Source of the DNA: an uncultured Collinsella sp.
GTDB lineage: Bacteria; Actinomycetota; Coriobacteriia; Coriobacteriales; Coriobacteriaceae
Assembly (NCBI GenBank): GCA_902496775.1
Contig: CABVCF010000018.1
Location: 1 to 27,518, forward strand
Direction: 5' to 3'
DNA: 27,518 nt
How positions within the stretch are numbered: the first letter of the stretch is position 1; the number at the start of each line of letters is the position of its first letter. Both the position numbers and the translations under genes were made by a program. A model generated the notes under the pieces. It was not told where the DNA came from. It ran no database searches and was given only the letters and a program-made list of their open reading frames with translations. Below, in pieces: positions 7,423 to 14,918 of the stretch.

Positions 7423-8151
7423 ATGATCTATTACGTCGAGGACGATGACAACATCAGGGATTTGACGGTCTATGCGCTGCGCAAGCAGGGAATCGAGGCC
7501 GAGGGCTTTTCGTGCGACGGCGAGTTTAAGGCCGCCGTGGCGCGACGGGCACCCGATGCTGTCCTGCTCGACATCATGCTGCCCGATACCGATGGCTTGG
7601 CGATTATGCGTCGCCTGCGTGCCGATCGCCTGACGGCGACGGTGCCCATTATGATGCTCACCGCCAAGGACACCGAGCTCGACAAGGTGATGGCGCTCGA
7701 TGGCGGTGCCGACGATTACCTGACTAAGCCGTTTTCGCTCATGGAGCTCGCCAGCCGCTGCCGCGCACTGCTGCGTCGCGGCGGCATGGTCAAGCAGGCG
7801 AGCGATGTGCTCAGCGTGGGCGACATCGTGCTCTCGCCCAGCCATCGCGAGGTGACCGTTGCCGGCGAGCCGCTTAAGCTCACCCTGCGCGAGTTCGACT
7901 TGCTCGAGTACCTCATGCGCAAGCCCGGCGTGGTTTTTACCCGCGAGTCGTTGCTGCAGAGCGTGTGGGGCTGGGACTTCGACGGCGGTTCGCGCACCGT
8001 TGACGTGCACGTGCAGACGCTTCGCCAAAAACTGGGCGAGCATGCCAGCGCCATCGAGACCGTGCGCGGCGTGGGCTACCGCTTGGCCGAGCCTTCTGCC
8101 GGTGATGGTGCCGAAGGTGACGACACCGCGGCCACCGCATCGGAGGAGTAA
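7423..8151 (+). CDS. OmpR-family response regulator (PhoP/PhoB-like)
   Basis: A response regulator of 242 residues. The receiver has the acidic residues E6/D7/D8, phospho-acceptor D50 (VLLDIMLPD), a Thr in MLTAKD and a Lys in YLTKPF. The winged-helix effector domain includes KLTLREFDLLEYL and SRTVDVHVQTLRQKLG, ending RGVGYRLAEP. The last 18 residues are an acidic, Ala-rich tail not needed for the fold. The ATG at 7423 was chosen because AAAGGGG precedes it; an upstream ATG at 7399 has no such site. It follows pstB by 64 bases and precedes a PhoR-like kinase, so phosphate-starvation control is the likely role. This assignment rests on context rather than a specific motif. Confidence 0.93.
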   Translation: MIYYVEDDDNIRDLTVYALRKQGIEAEGFSCDGEFKAAVARRAPDAVLLDIMLPDTDGLAIMRRLRADRLTATVPIMMLTAKDTELDKVMALDGGADDYLTKPFSLMELASRCRALLRRGGMVKQASDVLSVGDIVLSPSHREVTVAGEPLKLTLREFDLLEYLMRKPGVVFTRESLLQSVWGWDFDGGSRTVDVHVQTLRQKLGEHASAIETVRGVGYRLAEPSAGDGAEGDDTAATASEE

Positions 8152-8154
8152 CCC

Positions 8155-9579
8155 GTGGTCTTCGCCCCCCAGGGAAAACATACGCTGTCGCACCGCGTTT
8201 TTGTGACGATCTTTGTCTGCGCCATGGCGGTTATCGTGGCGTTTACGGTGCTGGGTGCGTTCTTTGTGCAAAACACCTTGGCGGATGCCACGAGTGCCAA
8301 TCTGGCGCAGGAAACCGAGCTCATTGCTGCCGCCCTCGACGAGCAGCAGGAGCCCATCCCGTTCTTGCGTAGCCTCGATCGTGAGGACTTGCGCATCACG
8401 CTGATTAACAAGGATGGATCGGTTGCCTACGACAACGAGGCGTCGCCTTCCACACTGCCCAACCACGGCGATCGCCCCGAGGTCATCGAGGCCTTTGAGA
8501 ATGGTTCGGGTTCCGCGGAGCGCGCAAGCTCTACGCTCGACGAGATTATGCTGTATCGCGCCGTCGCCCTTGATAACGGCCAGGTTGTCCGCTTGGCGCA
8601 GGCCCAGCCTGGCGTTGCGGCGATTTTGCTGTCGATGGTGGCGCCGATGCTGCTTATCGCAGCAGCGGGTGCGGTACTCTCGTTTTTTATGGCGCGCCGC
8701 GAGTCCCGTGCCATCATCGCGCCGTTGCAAGAGGTGGATTTGGACCACCCACGCCGTAGCTATGAGCACGCCTATGCCGAGATGGTCCCCATGCTTGAGC
8801 GTATCGAGTCGCAGCGCCAGGAGCTCAAGCGCCAAATGGCGGTGCTAGCGGACAACGACCGTATGCGCCGCGAGTTCACGGCGAATATCACTCATGAGCT
8901 CAAGACGCCGCTTACGGCGATTTCGGGCTATGCCGAGCTCATCGCAAACGGCATGGTCGAGGGCGAGGACGACCTGCGCAACTTTGGCGGTCGCATCTAT
9001 CGTGAGGCGGGCCGTTTGGCGGCGCTTGTCAACGACATCCTTACGCTGTCTAACTTGGACGAGGCCGAGCGTGCAACTGAGGGCGAGGCGGTGCCCATTG
9101 GGTCCACGGAGCCTATTGAGCTCTCGCGTGCCATCTACGCGGTTGAGCAGCGTCTTGAACAGGTCGCCCGTCAGGCGAATGTGACGATAAGTCATGAGAC
9201 CAAGCCTGTGGTCATCGAAGGCGTGTCGCGCTTGATCGACGAGCTCATCTATAATTTGGCAAGCAACGCCATCCGCTACAATCGACCCGGCGGTACGGTT
9301 ACGCTGCAGTGCGGCACCAACGACGAAGGCCATCCGTTCCTCGCGGTCGCCGACACGGGAATCGGTATCGCGCCTGAAGAACAGGGCAAGGTATTTGAGC
9401 GGTTCTATCGCGTGGACAAGAGTAGGTCCAAGGCACGCGGCGGAACCGGTCTGGGGCTTGCCATTGTCAAGCATGCGGCCCTGTATCATCACGCCACGCT
9501 CGATCTGTCGAGCGAGTTGGGCGTGGGAACCACCATTACGGTGACGTTTCCCATACAGCAGGACGAGCCATTCGCATAG
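8155..9579 (+). CDS. Sensor histidine kinase (PhoR-like)
   Basis: This kinase of 474 residues starts at GTG 8155, three bases after the regulator's stop. The ribosome site GGAGGAG lies in the end of that gene, so the pair is translationally coupled. It has a membrane helix at about 14-38, an extracytoplasmic region of about 120 residues (a PAS-like fold is likely: LRITLINKDGSVAYDNEA), and a second helix at about 160-182. A short linker and coiled helix lead to the H box FTANITHELKTPLTAISGY with H247. The ATPase boxes are LIYNLASNAIRYN, DTGIGIAPEEQGKVFERFY and GGTGLGLAIVKHA. The arrangement matches PhoR of Gram-positive bacteria. Next to pstB it most likely responds to phosphate limitation. 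Confidence 0.93.
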   Translation: MVFAPQGKHTLSHRVFVTIFVCAMAVIVAFTVLGAFFVQNTLADATSANLAQETELIAAALDEQQEPIPFLRSLDREDLRITLINKDGSVAYDNEASPSTLPNHGDRPEVIEAFENGSGSAERASSTLDEIMLYRAVALDNGQVVRLAQAQPGVAAILLSMVAPMLLIAAAGAVLSFFMARRESRAIIAPLQEVDLDHPRRSYEHAYAEMVPMLERIESQRQELKRQMAVLADNDRMRREFTANITHELKTPLTAISGYAELIANGMVEGEDDLRNFGGRIYREAGRLAALVNDILTLSNLDEAERATEGEAVPIGSTEPIELSRAIYAVEQRLEQVARQANVTISHETKPVVIEGVSRLIDELIYNLASNAIRYNRPGGTVTLQCGTNDEGHPFLAVADTGIGIAPEEQGKVFERFYRVDKSRSKARGGTGLGLAIVKHAALYHHATLDLSSELGVGTTITVTFPIQQDEPFA

Positions 9580-9604
9580 CGATACAACATAGGTATTGAT
9601 GTAG

Positions 9605-9633
9605 ACGCCGCATTTGACTTTCGGGTGCGGCGT
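9605..9633 (+). terminator. Hairpin after the PhoR-like kinase (weak terminator candidate)
   Basis: ACGCCGCA (9605-9612) pairs perfectly with TGCGGCGT (9626-9633), with a 13-base loop. The following sequence (TGTTGTGCAATTTTA) is only loosely T-rich. It is probably the end of the pstB-kinase operon. Confidence 0.5.
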
Positions 9634-9698
9634 TGTTGTGCAATTTTACGATTGCTTCCGACATTTTTACAGGAGAGCCTGTTTCTTATGTATAGAGT

Positions 9699-9727
9699 TT
9701 GGTCTCGGTAAAAAGATGCGATAACAT
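9699..9727 (+). promoter_or_regulatory. Possible promoter of the Wzz/BY-kinase operon
   Basis: TTGGTC (9699-9704) and TAACAT (9722-9727) are 17 bases apart, giving a leader of about 40 bases to the first ATG. A small inverted repeat, ACAGG-AGAG-CCTGT, lies just upstream at 9669-9682. Confidence 0.4.
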
Positions 9728-9774
9728 ACGGACAGTTTTGTCAATCCGAACTGGGGAAATGAAAGGCAAGCTGC

Positions 9775-10431
9775 ATGACCCTTCTCGAACTGTTCCAGCT
9801 GCTGAAGAAGCACCTTCAGCTGGTCATCACCCTTCCGGTGGTCTGCGCGATCGCCATGGGCATCGTGTCCTTCGTTGCGATGGACAACACCTATACCGCG
9901 ACGACGAGCATGTACATTCTCGCCAAGACCGACGATAGCGGTCAGATGAGCTACAACGATCTCTCGGCGAGCCAGATGCTTTCCAACGATATCGCCACGC
10001 TGCTGGATAGCGATAGCGTTAAGAGCGGCGCAGCCAATGAACTGGGCCTCACCGATCTGGATGACTACAAGGTGTCTGTTTCCTCCGAGACCACCACGCG
10101 TGTCATTACGCTTTCGGTTACCGGCACCGATGCCAAGGAGACGGCTAAGGTCGCAAAGGCCATGGCCAGCTCGGTGAGTACGGTCGCTCAGAACGTCGGC
10201 GCTGCCCAGAGCATCAACGTTATCGACGAGGCCAAGACCCCCGAAGCCCCCAGCGGCCCCAAGCGCACGCTGTATATTGCCGTCGCGTTCCTCGCCGGTA
10301 TCTTTATCGCAGTTGCCTATGTCGTTTTGGCAGACATGCTCAATACCCGCATCCGCGGTGCCGAAGAGGCAGAAGAGCTCCTGGGCATTCCCGTTGTTGG
10401 CCGAATTCCGGCTATGAAAGGTGGTAAATAG
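9775..10431 (+). CDS. Wzz/CpsC-type chain-length and kinase-adaptor membrane protein
   Basis: A polysaccharide co-polymerase family protein of 218 residues. Two membrane helices (about 16-36 and 163-187) flank an extracytoplasmic domain. The proline-rich stretch PEAPSGPKR before the second helix is typical of Wzz/CpsC proteins. The C-terminal cytoplasmic tail (RGAEEAEELLGIPVVGRIP) resembles the segment that activates the partner tyrosine kinase in Gram-positive bacteria. The kinase gene starts 2 bases after the stop. Together with the kinase and phosphatase that follow, it forms a CpsB-CpsC-CpsD type control unit for capsule or exopolysaccharide length. No glycosyltransferase or polymerase gene is nearby. 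The start ATG is preceded by AAAGG. Confidence 0.9.
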   Translation: MTLLELFQLLKKHLQLVITLPVVCAIAMGIVSFVAMDNTYTATTSMYILAKTDDSGQMSYNDLSASQMLSNDIATLLDSDSVKSGAANELGLTDLDDYKVSVSSETTTRVITLSVTGTDAKETAKVAKAMASSVSTVAQNVGAAQSINVIDEAKTPEAPSGPKRTLYIAVAFLAGIFIAVAYVVLADMLNTRIRGAEEAEELLGIPVVGRIPAMKGGK

Positions 10432-10433
10432 GC

Positions 10434-11171
10434 ATGGCTAAGGCAAAGAACACCGATAAGCTCGTTGTACAGAATGCCGCCAAGACCCTTCTGGCCAACA
10501 TCCGCTTTGCGAGCGTGGACGACCCTATTCGCACCATCACCGTTACCTCCTCGATTCCCAACGAGGGCAAGTCTACGGTTTCCATTAACCTTGCTCAGGC
10601 AATCGCCACGAGCGGCAAGTCCGTGCTCCTGGTCGAGGCCGATATGCGCCGCAGGTCTCTTTCCGATATGCTCGGCGTTCGTTCGCGCGGCGGACTCTAT
10701 GCGGTCCTTTCCGAGCAGATCTCCATCGACCAGGCAATTGTCGAGACGGGTCAGAAGAACTTCTACTTCCTCGATGCCGAGCCGCATATTCCCAATCCTG
10801 CCGACATCATCGTCTCTCACCGCTTTGCCAAGTTGGTAAAGGCACTGTCCGCCAAGTTCCAGTACGTCATCTTTGATGCTCCTCCGGTCGGCACCTTCAT
10901 CGATGCTGCCGAGATTGCCAGCCTGACCGACGGCACGCTGTTCGTGGTGCGCGAGGACTTCACCAAGCGCGAGGAGGCACTCAACGCTATCGGCCAGCTT
11001 AAGAAGTCCGAGAAGGTCAAGCTCATCGGTACCGTTATGAACTACTGCGAGACCGAGACCAGCGAGTACTACTACTCCTACTACACCAAGGACGGTAAGA
11101 AGGTGAAGAAGGGCTCCGACGATCAGGGGACTTCCAAAAAGGGCATCTTCACCAACCGAGCAAACGTTTAG
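10434..11171 (+). CDS. CpsD/YwqD-type bacterial tyrosine kinase
   Basis: A BY-kinase of 245 residues, cytoplasmic and expected to bind the adaptor encoded just upstream. It has Walker A (SSIPNEGKST, residues 39-48), Walker A' (LLVEADMRRR) and Walker B (VIFDAPP). The C-terminal tyrosine cluster EYYYSYYTKDGKK is the usual autophosphorylation tail. In the family, ATP-dependent autophosphorylation of this cluster, reversed by a PHP phosphatase, sets polymer length and export. AAAGGTGG precedes the start and overlaps the end of the adaptor gene. The protein also resembles ParA/MinD ATPases, but the tyrosine tail and neighbours settle the call. Confidence 0.93.
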   Translation: MAKAKNTDKLVVQNAAKTLLANIRFASVDDPIRTITVTSSIPNEGKSTVSINLAQAIATSGKSVLLVEADMRRRSLSDMLGVRSRGGLYAVLSEQISIDQAIVETGQKNFYFLDAEPHIPNPADIIVSHRFAKLVKALSAKFQYVIFDAPPVGTFIDAAEIASLTDGTLFVVREDFTKREEALNAIGQLKKSEKVKLIGTVMNYCETETSEYYYSYYTKDGKKVKKGSDDQGTSKKGIFTNRANV

Positions 11172-11188
11172 TTGATTAAGGCTGACCT

Positions 11189-11839
11189 ATGCGTGACATT
11201 CATTGCCATATCTTGCCGGGTGTAGACGACGGCGCCGCCGATCTCGATGAGAGCTTGGCGATGCTCGAGGCTGCCAAGCGGGCTGGTGTAACCAGAATTG
11301 TTTGCACTCCTCACTGCCGTGATCCCTATTTTGATTACGACAAGATGTGGGATGCCTTTGAGCTGCTGCGTGATAACGCTGACGGTTTTCCGCTCCAGAT
11401 GGGCTTCGAGGTCAACCACCGAAAGCTCGTTGAGCTTGGTATCGATGCCGCGGAGCACTTGCATTTCGATGGGACCAACGAGTTTCTGCTCGAGCTTTCG
11501 ACGCATGCCGATGCGTATGCGTTTAGAGAGTACGAGAACACGATTTACGATTTGCAGTGCCGTGGCTACCAGGTGATCATCGCTCATCCTGAGCGCTATC
11601 GTGCGGTTCAAAAGGATGTAAGCGTGGCGGAGCGCCTGGTCGATATGGGCTGCAAGCTGCAGGCTTCGGCGGACTTTATTGCCGGCGGTCGCTTTGGTCG
11701 CGAGAAAAAGCCGGCACAGCGCCTGTTCGATCAGAACCTGTACAGCTTCATCGCGAGCGATGCCCATAACGTGGGTCATTACGACTGCCTGGCGAAGGCT
11801 CGCGCGAAGTTTAGCGTACGCGGAGCTCATTTTCGCTAA
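11189..11839 (+). CDS. CpsB/YwqE-type protein tyrosine phosphatase (PHP domain)
   Basis: A metal-dependent phosphatase of 216 residues that should dephosphorylate the BY-kinase tail. PHP metal ligands are visible: DIHCHILPGVDDG at the N-terminus, TPHCRD, IIAHPERY and ASDAHNVGHY. The length is close to the usual 240-255 residues, slightly short. The start ATG has AAGG at 7-base spacing, 17 bases after the kinase stop, so it belongs to the same operon. Order here is adaptor-kinase-phosphatase rather than phosphatase first as in streptococcal cps loci. Confidence 0.92.
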   Translation: MRDIHCHILPGVDDGAADLDESLAMLEAAKRAGVTRIVCTPHCRDPYFDYDKMWDAFELLRDNADGFPLQMGFEVNHRKLVELGIDAAEHLHFDGTNEFLLELSTHADAYAFREYENTIYDLQCRGYQVIIAHPERYRAVQKDVSVAERLVDMGCKLQASADFIAGGRFGREKKPAQRLFDQNLYSFIASDAHNVGHYDCLAKARAKFSVRGAHFR

Positions 11840-11878
11840 AATCTGTCCCTAACGTTCGCATTGAATGAAGGGGCAGCC

Positions 11879-12379
11879 ATGGATATTCAACTTAAGACGG
11901 GATGCTTTGATGACGCGGCGTTGGTGCGCCGCGTCGTTTTTATGGACGAGCAGGGCTACGAGAATGAGTTCGACGCTATCGACGAGGATCCGAACTGCAT
12001 TCATGTGACGCTCTATGTAGACGACGAGCTTGCCGGTTGCTCGCGCGTGTTTCCCGAAGAGCTTGAGCGCGTGGCTGACGCAGAGGCCCCGGTGTTGCCG
12101 GCATGCGACATGGACGAAGGCGTTGCGGCGGGGGAGACCTACATTATGGGGCGCGTCGCCGTGCTGCCGAGCATGCGTCGTCGCGGACTGGCGAGTGCGA
12201 TCGTCGAGGCCAGTGCTGCGTGTGCACGCGATGCCGGCGCTAAGCTTATTAAGCTGCATGCGCAGGAATACGTGCTGCCGCTCTATGCAAAGGCGGGCTA
12301 CACGCAAATTGCCCCGGTAGATTACGAAGACGAGGGCCAACCCCATGTCTGGATGGCCAAGCGCGTAGATGGCAGATAG
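11879..12379 (+). CDS. GNAT-family N-acetyltransferase
   Basis: An acetyl-CoA-dependent acyltransferase of 166 residues. The acetyl-CoA binding motif RRRGLASAIVEA fits R-x-x-G-x-A. The N-terminal pattern VRRVVFMDEQGYENEFDAID resembles the ElaA/YjcF branch of the family. The beta-bulge region YIMGRVAVLPSMRRRG is well formed. The substrate is unknown. ATG 11879 was chosen over the in-frame TTG at 11861 because AAGGGGC lies just upstream of the ATG. It follows the phosphatase by 39 bases; a TAAAAT overlapping that stop (11837-11842) might be a -10, but co-transcription is equally possible. Confidence 0.88.
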   Translation: MDIQLKTGCFDDAALVRRVVFMDEQGYENEFDAIDEDPNCIHVTLYVDDELAGCSRVFPEELERVADAEAPVLPACDMDEGVAAGETYIMGRVAVLPSMRRRGLASAIVEASAACARDAGAKLIKLHAQEYVLPLYAKAGYTQIAPVDYEDEGQPHVWMAKRVDGR

Positions 12380-12417
12380 GGACGTTCCTTTTCTGCCGGC
12401 AGTTGGGGACACTCCTT
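12379..12417. repeat. Short intergenic element: direct repeat flanking a perfect palindrome
   Basis: GGGACGTTCCTT (12379-12390) and GGGACACTCCTT (12406-12417) match at 10 of 12 positions. They flank the perfect palindrome CTGCCGGCAG (12393-12402). It overlaps the end of the acetyltransferase gene. It looks like a dispersed intergenic element, but no second copy is in the window. Confidence 0.4.
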
Positions 12418-12422
12418 GGCAA

Positions 12423-12452
12423 TTGACGCATTGGAGCGCTCGGACATACAGT
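12423..12452 (+). promoter_or_regulatory. Probable promoter upstream of htpG
   Basis: TTGACG (12423-12428) and TACAGT (12447-12452) are 18 bases apart. An alternative -10 lies further on in TTATAAAAT (12489-12497), without a good -35. No CIRCE element (TTAGCACTC-N9-GAGTGCTAA) was seen. Confidence 0.5.
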
Positions 12453-12526
12453 TTTTCGATTCCGTATGTATATATGCGCGTTAATGGGTTATAAAATCTA
12501 AGTCTGAACATAGCAGGTCTGCGATG

Positions 12527-12551
12527 CGGCTCGGGCGACCGGGCCGTTTTT
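12527..12551 (+). terminator. Terminator-like hairpin in the htpG leader
   Basis: CGGCTCGG (12527-12534) pairs with CCGGGCCG (12539-12546) around a 4-base loop GCGA, with one U-G pair, and is followed by five T. It sits about 30 bases before the htpG start and after the probable promoter. It could be an attenuator, the end of a roughly 90-base small RNA, or the end of upstream read-through. Confidence 0.6.
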
Positions 12552-12581
12552 GCGGACAGGGGTAGCGCGAAAGGACTGCAC

Positions 12582-14606
12582 ATGCGTCAATTTAAGACCG
12601 AGAGCAAAAAACTGCTCGACCTCATGATCAACTCCATCTACACCAATAAGGAAATCTTCCTGCGCGAGCTTATCTCCAACGCGAGCGATGCCGTCGACAA
12701 GCTCAACTTTAAGAGCCTTCAGGATCCGAGTGTCAAGCTCGACCAGGGCGACTTGGCCATCCGTGTTTCCTTTGATAAGGACGCCCGCACCATCACTATT
12801 TCGGATAACGGTATCGGCATGACCGCCGAGGAGCTCGAGCGCAACCTGGGCACCATCGCCCATTCCGGCTCCGAGGAGTTTAAGACCGAGAACGCCGAGC
12901 AGCAGGGTTCCGATGTCGACATCATCGGTCAGTTTGGCGTGGGTTTCTACTCCGCCTTTATGGTCGCCAGCCACGTGAAGGTCGTCAGCCGCGCTTATGG
13001 CGAGGATACCGCCCACGTTTGGGAGTCCGACGGCCTTGAGGGCTACACCATCGAGGATGGCGAGCGTGCTGAGCACGGTACCGATGTCATCCTGACGCTG
13101 CGCGAGAACGAGAAGCTCGATGCCGATGGCGAGGCCGAGACCTACGATCGCTTCCTGACCGAGTGGGGCCTCAAGAGCCTGATTCAGCAGTACAGCAACT
13201 ATGTGCGCTACCCGATCCAGATGATGGTGAGCAAGAGTCGCCAGAAGCCCAAGCCCGAGGACGCCGGCGACGACTATAAGCCCGAGTACGAGGACTATCA
13301 GGAGCTCGAGACCATCAACTCCATGACGCCGATCTGGAAAAAGCGCAGCTCCGACGTTGAGCAGAAGGATTACGACGAGTTCTACAAGTCCACGTTCCAC
13401 GACTTTGACGATCCCGCGCGCACTATCAGCTTCCATGCCGAGGGTACGCTTGAGTACGATGCACTGCTGTTTGTGCCGGGTCGCGCCCCGTTCGATCTGT
13501 ACAGCAAGGACTACGAGAAGGGCCTGGCGCTCTACAGCTCCAACGTGCTGATTATGGAGAAGTGCGACGACCTGCTGCCCGACTACTACAACTTTGTGCG
13601 CGGTGTCGTGGACTCTGCCGACGTGACGCTCAATATTTCGCGTGAGACGCTGCAGCAGAACCGTCAGCTCAAGGCCATTGCCAAGCGTGTCGAGAAGAAG
13701 ATCACCGCCGACCTTGAGGATATGCGTGACAACGACCGCGAGGCCTACGAGAAGTTCTTTGAGAACTTTGGTCGCGGTCTTAAGTACGGCATCTACTCGA
13801 GCTATGGCATGAAGGCCGATGAGCTCGCCGACCTGCTGCTGTTCTGGTCTGCCAAGGAGCAGAAGATGATCACCCTTGCCGAGTATGCTAAGGGTATGCC
13901 CGAGGATCAGAAGGCCATCTACTACGCCGCCGGCGATTCGCGCGAGCGCTTGGCCAAGATGCCCGTGGTAAAGGGCGTGCTCGACCGCGGCTATGACGTG
14001 CTGCTGCTGACGCAGGATGTGGATGAGTTCACGTTCCAAGCTATGCGTGAGTACGTTGCCGCCGATATGCCCAAGATCTACGAGGACGACGCAGCTCGCG
14101 AGGCTGCCGAAAAGGCCGTGGCCGACGGTGCCGAGCCCGAGGTCGAGGATCGTCATCTAGAGCTCAAGAACGTTGCGACCGGTGATCTTGACCTGGCGAC
14201 CGAGGACGAGAAGAAGGAGGCCGAGGACGCCACCAAGGAGAACGAGGACCTCTTTAGCGCTATGAAGGAGGCGCTCGGTGACAAGGTCGAGAAAGTCGCC
14301 GTCTCCGCGCGCCTGACCGATGCCCCCGCTTGCATCACCACCGAGGGCCCACTTTCGCTCGAGATGGAGAAGGTGCTCCAGAAGGGACCCGAGGGCGCGC
14401 CCGACGGCATGCCCAAGAGCCAACGCGTGCTCGAGCTCAACGCCAAGCACCCGGTCTTTGACAAGCTCGTCGCTGCTCAGAAGGCGGGCGACACTGACAA
14501 GATCAAGCAGTACTCAGGCTTGCTCTACGATCAGGCCCTGCTGGTCGAGGGCATCCTCCCCGAGGACCCCGTGGCCTTCGCGGCGGCTGTTTGCAACTTG
14601 ATGTAG
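12582..14606 (+). CDS. htpG: Molecular chaperone HtpG (Hsp90)
   Basis: Bacterial Hsp90, an ATP-driven dimeric cytoplasmic chaperone. The GHKL ATPase domain shows LRELISNASDAVDKL (motif I Asn), ISDNGIGM (motif II) and IIGQFGVGFYSAFMVA (motif III). The middle domain contains FVRGVVDSADVTLNISRETLQQN with the conserved catalytic-loop arginine. The C-terminal dimerisation domain ends LLYDQALLVEG...DPVAFAAAV. At 674 residues it is longer than the E. coli protein (624), partly through an acidic stretch at about 505-560. The start ATG has GAAAGGA at 6-base spacing. It stands alone as a transcription unit. A 552-codon antisense frame lies opposite it and is a composition artefact. Confidence 0.98.
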   Translation: MRQFKTESKKLLDLMINSIYTNKEIFLRELISNASDAVDKLNFKSLQDPSVKLDQGDLAIRVSFDKDARTITISDNGIGMTAEELERNLGTIAHSGSEEFKTENAEQQGSDVDIIGQFGVGFYSAFMVASHVKVVSRAYGEDTAHVWESDGLEGYTIEDGERAEHGTDVILTLRENEKLDADGEAETYDRFLTEWGLKSLIQQYSNYVRYPIQMMVSKSRQKPKPEDAGDDYKPEYEDYQELETINSMTPIWKKRSSDVEQKDYDEFYKSTFHDFDDPARTISFHAEGTLEYDALLFVPGRAPFDLYSKDYEKGLALYSSNVLIMEKCDDLLPDYYNFVRGVVDSADVTLNISRETLQQNRQLKAIAKRVEKKITADLEDMRDNDREAYEKFFENFGRGLKYGIYSSYGMKADELADLLLFWSAKEQKMITLAEYAKGMPEDQKAIYYAAGDSRERLAKMPVVKGVLDRGYDVLLLTQDVDEFTFQAMREYVAADMPKIYEDDAAREAAEKAVADGAEPEVEDRHLELKNVATGDLDLATEDEKKEAEDATKENEDLFSAMKEALGDKVEKVAVSARLTDAPACITTEGPLSLEMEKVLQKGPEGAPDGMPKSQRVLELNAKHPVFDKLVAAQKAGDTDKIKQYSGLLYDQALLVEGILPEDPVAFAAAVCNLM

Positions 14607-14636
14607 TTCGGGGATACGGCACCGTAACTAGATTAG

Positions 14637-14706
14637 AACGAGAGTGGATAATCTCCCACTTTTGGCTCGAATGCGGGCTTGAAGTGGGAGATTTTCCACT
14701 CTCGTT
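14637..14706. repeat. Long inverted repeat after htpG
   Basis: Arms of 25 bases (14637-14661 and 14682-14706) pair with a single mismatch around a 20-base loop. It lies 31 bases after the htpG stop and can act as a transcript end on either strand, though T-runs are short. The near-perfect symmetry also fits a small palindromic mobile element. Confidence 0.75.
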
Positions 14707-14714
14707 TCCTTTTG

Positions 14715-14747
14715 AATGATCCCTCCGTCCCCAAGGGATCATTTATT
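14715..14747 (+). terminator. Second hairpin after htpG, likely terminator
   Basis: AATGATCCC (14715-14723) pairs perfectly with GGGATCATT (14735-14743) around an 11-base loop and is followed by TTATTTG. Its left half and loop share the sequence GATCC-CTCCGTCCCCA with the hairpin at 22839-22902. Confidence 0.6.
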
Positions 14748-14763
14748 TGTGCGGGTTGTGGTT

Positions 14764-14802
14764 TTGTGACCTGCTGAAATTTAAGATACTGTACAACTGT
14801 AC
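14764..14802 (+). promoter_or_regulatory. Possible promoter and operator of the YhgE/Pip pair
   Basis: TTGTGA (14764-14769) is followed by GATACT (14785-14790) or TACTGT (14787-14792). A direct repeat CTGTAC-AA-CTGTAC (14789-14802) overlaps the -10 region and could be a repressor site. Evidence is weak. Confidence 0.3.
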
Positions 14803-14918
14803 GTTAAATCATCTTCGTAGTATATTGCTACCCGCAAAACTCAGCACCATTGTGCCGCGAGGCACTAAAGCGTCTACGTACAATGGTTGTCGATAGTACG
14901 ATTCGATTCAACGACAGG

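Noticed and set aside
12498..14156. A 552-codon open frame on the minus strand opposite htpG
   Set aside because: It lies wholly opposite a certain gene, is rich in Leu/Val/Gly/His as expected from reading GC-rich codons backwards, and has no ribosome site or domain.
12582..14606. Frameshift or domain loss in htpG given its unusual length
   Set aside because: All Hsp90 motifs are in frame in the right order; the extra length comes from acidic stretches compatible with the fold.
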